A stretch of DNA of 64,000 bases from assembly GCF_018531495.1 (NCBI RefSeq), contig NZ_JAHDTI010000002.1:1116001-1180000 (forward strand), in the 5' to 3' direction. Made by a program: the position numbers and the translations under genes. The DNA comes from Nonomuraea sediminis. Lineage in GTDB: Bacteria > Actinomycetota > Actinomycetes > Streptosporangiales > Streptosporangiaceae. The stretch's first letter is position 1. Each line of letters begins with the position of its first letter. Under the pieces are notes generated by a model. It searched no databases. It had not been told where the DNA came from and was given only the letters and a program-made list of their open reading frames with translations. Shown here piece after piece: positions 59,219 through 64,000 of this stretch.

Positions 59219-60199
59219 ATGCTCGCGTACCTGGGCAGGCGCGTCGGCTACTACGTCGTGCTGCTCCTGGTCGCGGTCTTCATCTCGTACGGCCTGGCGT
59301 CGGCGACCATGAATCCCCGCGCCTACTTCGAGGGGCGCCGCCCGCAGCCCACCGCCGAGACGGTCGACCGCCGGCTCACCGAACTCGGCGTCAACGACCG
59401 GGTGCCGTTCGTCGAGCGCTTCGGCTCCTGGCTGGGCCGTGCGGTGACCGGCGACCTGGGCAGGACCATCGATGACACCCCGGTCAACGACGAGTTCGGC
59501 CGCAGGATCGGCGTGAGCCTGCGGCTGCTGCTGGTGGGCACGCTGGTCGGGACCGTGGTGGGCGTGCTGGCCGGAGCCTGGGGCGCCGTCCGCCAGTACC
59601 GCTTCTCCGACAGGGCCGTCACGGTGATCTCCTTCGTGCTGCTGTCGACGCCGGTGTTCCTGCTGGCCACGCTGCTCAAGATCGGCACGACGTGGCTGAA
59701 CGACAACGTCGTCCACCTGGTCGACTTCACCGGCGAGACCACCCCGGGCCTGCGCGGCGGATGGCTCGCCCACCTCGGCGACAGGGCCGCGCACCTGCTG
59801 CTGCCCACGCTGTCGATCGCGCTCGGCACCATCGCCGCCTACAGCCGCTACCAGCGGGCGACCATGCTGGACGTGCTGGCCTCCGACTACCTGCGCACCG
59901 CCCTGGCCAAGGGCATCCATCCCAGGGCCGCGCTGCTGCGGCACGGCCTGCGTACCGCGCTGGTCCCGATGACCACGTTCTTCGCCTTCGGCTTCCTCGG
60001 CATCTTCACCGGGGCGGCCTTCACCGAGCGGATCTTCGGCTGGCACGGCATGGGCGACTGGTTCATGAACGCGGTTGGGCGCGGCGACCTGAACTCGGTG
60101 GTGGCGGTCAACGTGTTCGCCGCCGTCGTCATCCTGCTGTCCGGCTTCCTGTCGGACGTGCTGCTCGCCGTCCTCGACCCCAGGGTGCGCACCGCATGA
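59219..60199 (+). CDS. Peptide/nickel-type ABC permease (DppB-like)
   Basis: A 326-residue inner membrane permease with about six segments and the family start RRVGYYVVLLLVAVFISYGL. The EAA-type loop is SDYLRTALAKGIHPRAALLR. GGAGGGTCCAC precedes ATG 59219. Its stop overlaps the next ATG (ATGA). Confidence 0.92.
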   Translation: MLAYLGRRVGYYVVLLLVAVFISYGLASATMNPRAYFEGRRPQPTAETVDRRLTELGVNDRVPFVERFGSWLGRAVTGDLGRTIDDTPVNDEFGRRIGVSLRLLLVGTLVGTVVGVLAGAWGAVRQYRFSDRAVTVISFVLLSTPVFLLATLLKIGTTWLNDNVVHLVDFTGETTPGLRGGWLAHLGDRAAHLLLPTLSIALGTIAAYSRYQRATMLDVLASDYLRTALAKGIHPRAALLRHGLRTALVPMTTFFAFGFLGIFTGAAFTERIFGWHGMGDWFMNAVGRGDLNSVVAVNVFAAVVILLSGFLSDVLLAVLDPRVRTA

Positions 60200-62790
60200 T
60201 CACGCTTCGCCGCTTCGTCAGGTCCAGGGGCGTCCTGGTCGGCGTCCTGGTCATCGCCCTGCTGTTCCTGCTCGGCTTCCTCGGCCCGGTGGTCAGCCCG
60301 TGGACGCCGACCCAGGTGGACTACCTGTCGATCCGCTCGGCGCCCTCGGCCGCCCACTGGTGGGGGACGAACCGGATCGGCCAGGACGTCTTCGCCCAGA
60401 CCACGTACGGCCTGCGCAAGTCACTGATCATCGGGCTCGTGGTCGCGCTCTGCTCCACCGTGCTCGCCTCGCTGGCCGGCGCCGCCTCCGGATACCTGGG
60501 CGGGTGGGCCGACCGGGTGATCCGCTTCGGCGTGGACCTGCTGCTGATCTTTCCTGGATTCCTGGTCATGTCGCTGGTCTCGCCGCGGCTCAAGGGCGCC
60601 GGGTGGCTGGTCTTCGCGCTGCTGCTGGGATTCCTCGGCTGGATGATCAGCGCCAGGATCGTCAGGTCGATGACGCTCTCGCTCAAGGAGCGCGACTTCG
60701 TGCGGGCCGCCGAGCTCATGGGGGTGCCGCGGTTCCGGCTGATCGCCCGGCACATCCTGCCCAACGTCGCCTCGTTCCTGATCATCGACACCACGATCGC
60801 CGTCGGCGGCGCGGTGATGAGCGAGACCGCGCTGTCCTACTTCGGCTTCGGCGTGCAGCCGCCCGACGTCTCGCTGGGCACGCTGATCGCCGAGGGCACG
60901 GAGGCCGCCATCGGCTACCCGTGGATGTTCTTCTTCGCCGCCGGGCTGCTCATCGCGTTCGTGCTGGCCGTCGGCCTGGTCGGCGACGGCCTGCGCGACG
61001 CGCTGGACCCCGCCGGCCGTGCCGCCCGCCCCGCGCGCGGCACCGTCACGCCGCTGGCCAGGGCCGACGAGCCCGCCGACGACGTGGTGCTGAGCGTGCG
61101 GGACCTGTCCGTCAGCTTCGGTACAGCTGCCGCCGTGCGAGGCGTGAGCTGGGACCTGCGCCGCGGCGAGGTACTCGGCATCGTGGGCGAGTCAGGATCG
61201 GGCAAGTCGGTGTCCGTCCTGGCGGCGATGGGCCTGCTTCCCGGCACGGCCTCCGTGACGGGTTCGGTACGGCTGGGCCGTACCGAGCTCATCGGGGCCG
61301 GCACGCGCACGATGATGAGCGTGCGCGGGGCACGCGTGGCGATGGTGTTCCAGGACCCGCTGGCGGCCTTCACGCCCGTGTACCGCATCGGGCACCAGAT
61401 CGCCGAGGCGCTGCGCGCGCACACCGGCCTGACCCGCGAGCAGGCGCTGGCCCGCGCCGTGGAGCTGCTGCGTTCGGTCGGGATCCCGGAGCCGGAACGG
61501 CGGGCGCAGGCCTACCCGCACGAGTTCTCCGGCGGGATGCGGCAGCGGGCGATGATCGCCATGGCCATCGCCAACGACCCCGACGTCATCCTGGCCGACG
61601 AGCCGACCACCGCACTCGACGTGACCGTGCAGGCGCAGGTGCTCGACCTGCTGCGCGAAGCCCAGCGGGAGACGGGGGCGGCGCTGGTGCTGGTCAGCCA
61701 CGATCTCGGGGTGATCGCCGGGACCGCGGACCGGGTCGCCGTCATGAACAGGGGCGTCGTGGTCGAGGAGGGGCCGGTGGAGGAGGTGTTCGCCAGGCCG
61801 CGCGAGCCGTACACCAAGGGCCTGCTGGCGGCGGTGCCGCGACTGGACTCCGTCCGGGAGCCCAGAGCCATTGCTCCGGCTCCGCCGCTGGTGGAGGTGG
61901 CAGGGCTGCGCAAGACGTTCCCGCTGCTGCGCGGGCAGGTGTTCCGGCGCAGGTACGGGACGGTCTACGCGGTCGACGGGGTGGATCTGACGATCAGGCC
62001 GGGGGAGACGCTGGGGCTGGTGGGCGAGTCGGGCTCTGGCAAGACGACCACGCTGTTCGAGCTGCTGGCCAGGCCGGAGATCCGCAGGGACGCCCAGCTC
62101 GTCTTCCAGGACCCGATGTCCAGCCTCGATCCGCGGATGACCGTCGGCGCGATCGTCGCCGAGCCGCTGCGCACCAGGGGGCTGCCGGTGGACGGGGTGG
62201 GGGAGCTGCTGGAGCAGGTGGGGCTGCGGGCCTCCGACGCGGACCGGTTCCCGCACGAGTTCTCCGGCGGGCAGCGGCAGCGCATCGGCATCGCCCGCGC
62301 CCTGTCGGTGCGTCCCAGGCTGGTCGTGCTCGACGAGCCCGTCTCGGCGCTGGACGTGACCGTGCAGGCAGGGATCCTGGACCTGCTGGCCAGGCTCCGC
62401 GACGAACTGGGGCTGGCCTACCTGTTCGTCTCGCACGACCTGGCCGTGGTCAGGCAGGTCTCCGACCGGGTCAGCGTGATGTACCTCGGCAGGACCGTCG
62501 AGACCGGCGACACCGCGTCGGTTCTCGGCGAACCCCTGCACCCCTACACCAGGGCCCTCATCTCGGCCGTGCCGATCCCCGATCCGGCCGTCGAGCGTGC
62601 GCGCGAGCGGGTGCTGCTGGCAGGAGACCCGCCCAGCCCCTTCGAACGCCACCAGGGATGCCCGTTCCGCGGCCGCTGCCCCGTCTACGCCGGGTTGCCC
62701 GAACCCGGCAGGCAGCGGTGCGAGAGCCAGGCGCCCGTGCAGGAGGAGCGGCGCTCAGGCCATCTCGTGGCTTGCCACTTCGCTGAGTGA
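60196..62790 (+). CDS. Fused ABC permease (DppC-like) with two ATPase domains (DppD/DppF-like)
   Basis: An 864-residue fusion. Residues about 1-275 are the second permease (EAA loop RAAELMGVPRFRLIARHILP). About 295-550 is ATPase 1 (Walker A GESGSGKS, signature SGGMRQRAMIA, Walker B ILADEPTTALD). About 560-864 is ATPase 2 (Walker A GESGSGKTT, signature SGGQRQRIGIA, Walker B LVVLDEPVSALD) with the oligopeptide C-terminal motif including HQGCPFRGRCP. One polypeptide replaces three usual subunits. Its end overlaps the convergent EamA gene by 36 bp. Confidence 0.92.
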   Translation: MITLRRFVRSRGVLVGVLVIALLFLLGFLGPVVSPWTPTQVDYLSIRSAPSAAHWWGTNRIGQDVFAQTTYGLRKSLIIGLVVALCSTVLASLAGAASGYLGGWADRVIRFGVDLLLIFPGFLVMSLVSPRLKGAGWLVFALLLGFLGWMISARIVRSMTLSLKERDFVRAAELMGVPRFRLIARHILPNVASFLIIDTTIAVGGAVMSETALSYFGFGVQPPDVSLGTLIAEGTEAAIGYPWMFFFAAGLLIAFVLAVGLVGDGLRDALDPAGRAARPARGTVTPLARADEPADDVVLSVRDLSVSFGTAAAVRGVSWDLRRGEVLGIVGESGSGKSVSVLAAMGLLPGTASVTGSVRLGRTELIGAGTRTMMSVRGARVAMVFQDPLAAFTPVYRIGHQIAEALRAHTGLTREQALARAVELLRSVGIPEPERRAQAYPHEFSGGMRQRAMIAMAIANDPDVILADEPTTALDVTVQAQVLDLLREAQRETGAALVLVSHDLGVIAGTADRVAVMNRGVVVEEGPVEEVFARPREPYTKGLLAAVPRLDSVREPRAIAPAPPLVEVAGLRKTFPLLRGQVFRRRYGTVYAVDGVDLTIRPGETLGLVGESGSGKTTTLFELLARPEIRRDAQLVFQDPMSSLDPRMTVGAIVAEPLRTRGLPVDGVGELLEQVGLRASDADRFPHEFSGGQRQRIGIARALSVRPRLVVLDEPVSALDVTVQAGILDLLARLRDELGLAYLFVSHDLAVVRQVSDRVSVMYLGRTVETGDTASVLGEPLHPYTRALISAVPIPDPAVERARERVLLAGDPPSPFERHQGCPFRGRCPVYAGLPEPGRQRCESQAPVQEERRSGHLVACHFAE

Positions 62791-63693
62791 GGCCTTCCTC
62801 CTGCGTTCGGTCGAGACCACGAGGATGACGCCCGCCACGATCACCAGGCCGCCGATGATCATGCGGGTGGTGACCTCCTCGTCCAGGATCAGCACACCCA
62901 GGAGCACCGCGACGACCGGGTTGACGTAGGCGTAGGTGGACACCAGGGAGATCGGCGCGTTGCCGAGCAGCCACGAGTACGCGGTGAAGGCCACCAGCGA
63001 GCCGAAGACGACCAGGTAGGCCAGCGCCACCCACGACCTGGTCGAGACCGCCGCCAGGTCGAGCCGCTCGTGGGTGGCCAGCCCGATCACCACGAGCCCG
63101 GCGCCGCCGGCCAGCATCTCGATCGTGCTGGCCGCGAAGGAGTTCGACGGCATCGGGATCCGCGCCGACAGGAACGACCCCAGCGACCACGACACAGCCG
63201 CGATCAGCACCACCGCGATGTCGCCAGGGCTGGCCTGCCCGCCGGAACCCAGCGACAGCGCGGCCACGCCGCAGAACCCGACGAGCACCCCGGCCAGCGT
63301 CAGCACCTGCGGGCGGTCCCTGACCACGAGCCGCATCACCACCAGGCACAGCGGCACCGAGGCGATCAGCAGCGCCGCCAGCCCGCTCGGCATGTGCTTC
63401 TCGGCCACCGACAGCAGCCCGTTGCCGGTGGTCAGCAGCAGCAACCCGACCAGCGCGGCGCCCAGGAACTGCCGCCCCGTCATGCGGAACGGCGCCCACC
63501 CCTTGCGGATCAGCTGGATCACCGCGAGCACCGCCGCCGCGATCAGGAACCGCAGCGCTCCGCCCATCAGCGCGGGCAGCGTCTCGACCGCGATCCGGAT
63601 GCCCAGGTAGGTGGAGCCCCACACCACGTAGACGATGACCAGCGCTCCCCAGATGAGGAGCGTGGTGCGGCGGTCAGTGGTGTTCGGTGTCAT
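62755..63693 (-). CDS. EamA (DMT superfamily) transporter
   Basis: A 312-residue transporter with about ten membrane segments in two EamA repeats (WGALVIVYVVWGSTYLGIRI in the first; SLVSTYAYVNPVVAVLLGVL in the second). Resembles RhaT/YdcZ-type metabolite exporters. TAAGGAG precedes ATG 63693 closely. Substrate unknown. Confidence 0.9.
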   Translation of the reverse strand: MTPNTTDRRTTLLIWGALVIVYVVWGSTYLGIRIAVETLPALMGGALRFLIAAAVLAVIQLIRKGWAPFRMTGRQFLGAALVGLLLLTTGNGLLSVAEKHMPSGLAALLIASVPLCLVVMRLVVRDRPQVLTLAGVLVGFCGVAALSLGSGGQASPGDIAVVLIAAVSWSLGSFLSARIPMPSNSFAASTIEMLAGGAGLVVIGLATHERLDLAAVSTRSWVALAYLVVFGSLVAFTAYSWLLGNAPISLVSTYAYVNPVVAVLLGVLILDEEVTTRMIIGGLVIVAGVILVVSTERRRKASLSEVASHEMA

Positions 63694-63850
63694 GGCTCCT
63701 TACGATAGCGGTCCGCATAGTGAGACCACCTGCGGGTATCGGACAGCGAAGTGGCGGGATCTTAGCGATGTACGGCTTTCGCGCCACTGTCGGCTCTAGC
63801 TGGGGAAATGTCAGGATTCTGGCATCGCAACCGGCACGAATGGAGCCCCG

Positions 63851-64000
63851 ATGTCCGCCGTCACCGCGGTACCCGCCGCAGCCAACGCCGACGCCGTCGC
63901 GCACTTCTCCGCCCGCCTGGCCTTCGAGACCGACGTGTCGGACGTGGCGGCCGACCTGGCGGCGGGCGCGCCCGGCGTCGTGGTGGTCGACTCGCGCAGC
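63851..64000 (+). CDS. Rhodanese-like domain protein, 5' end only
   Basis: The first 50 residues, cut by the window edge. VAHFSARLAFETDVSDVAAD followed by GVVVVDSRS is the usual start of a rhodanese-like (sulfurtransferase) domain; the catalytic Cys is beyond the window. GGAG precedes ATG 63851. Confidence 0.7.
   Translation, partial: MSAVTAVPAAANADAVAHFSARLAFETDVSDVAADLAAGAPGVVVVDSRS

Noticed and set aside
59692..60195. Upstream extension of the fused ABC permease-ATPase frame
   Set aside because: It overlaps the DppB-like gene fully and reads as Arg/Pro-rich shadow; ATG 60196 overlaps the upstream stop in the usual ATGA manner.

Overview
The window is high-GC DNA with strong G/C bias at third codon positions, frequent GTG starts, and gene families typical of filamentous actinomycetes: conservon (cvn) signalling genes, a SARP/AfsR-type regulator, DrrAB-like drug export, many TetR/MarR/HxlR regulators, a deazaflavin-type reductase and caspase/trypsin conflict genes. 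It looks like a chromosomal accessory region of a Streptosporangiales- or Streptomyces-like organism. I saw no rRNA, tRNA, CRISPR array or intact insertion sequence.

Layout. 0-11 kb: a GH15 glycosidase, a small hypothetical, then a drug-handling group (cytochrome P450, Tet(X)-like flavin monooxygenase with divergent TetR, DrrAB-like ABC exporter, large SARP-NB-ARC regulator). A duplicated promoter segment occurs here three times, and one copy carries a truncated remnant of the drrA start. 11-13.5 kb: a lower-GC3 two-gene cassette resembling the EACC1-caspase conflict systems; the effector has a caspase-like domain, an EF-hand-like loop, a membrane segment and an extracytoplasmic trypsin-like domain. 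13.8-21.2 kb: an APC permease, several regulators with clear palindromic operators, small enzymes, a sirtuin and a B12-type radical SAM protein. 21.4-25.3 kb: a tightly packed three-gene operon of a Nudix/NrtR-type regulator, a nucleosidase (PNP_UDP) with an added C-terminal module, and a multi-membrane-segment protein. The last two share a short motif around VQAG/IHGNV, which suggests homotypic recruitment as in amyloid-signalling immune systems. This is my best candidate for an undescribed system.

25.3-40.4 kb: VOC/MarR genes, a complete conservon cvnABCD facing a second cvnA-cvnC pair, an SDR, a Tat-exported FAD oxidase, and a small NfeD-like protein with two paralogous SPFH/flotillin proteins, then a lipoprotein. 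40.4-41.3 kb: a gene-free locus with an 18-bp tandem array, a 24-25-bp degenerate array and an imperfect inverted repeat with arms of about 180 bp. 41.3-51.9 kb: an MFS transporter, then a surface-polysaccharide cluster (CgeB/GT2 chimera, wecB, GT4, wecC-type dehydrogenase, another GT, secreted DUF4434-like protein), which points to UDP-ManNAcA-containing glycan synthesis. 51.9-64 kb: a second Nudix regulator, an archaeal-type ATPase behind a 15-bp palindrome array, an HxlR/NmrA divergent pair, a ferritin-like protein, hisC, a peptide/nickel-type ABC importer whose second permease and both ATPases are fused into one protein, an EamA transporter and the start of a rhodanese-like gene cut by the window edge.

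All functional calls come from reading motifs by eye; no database search was run.
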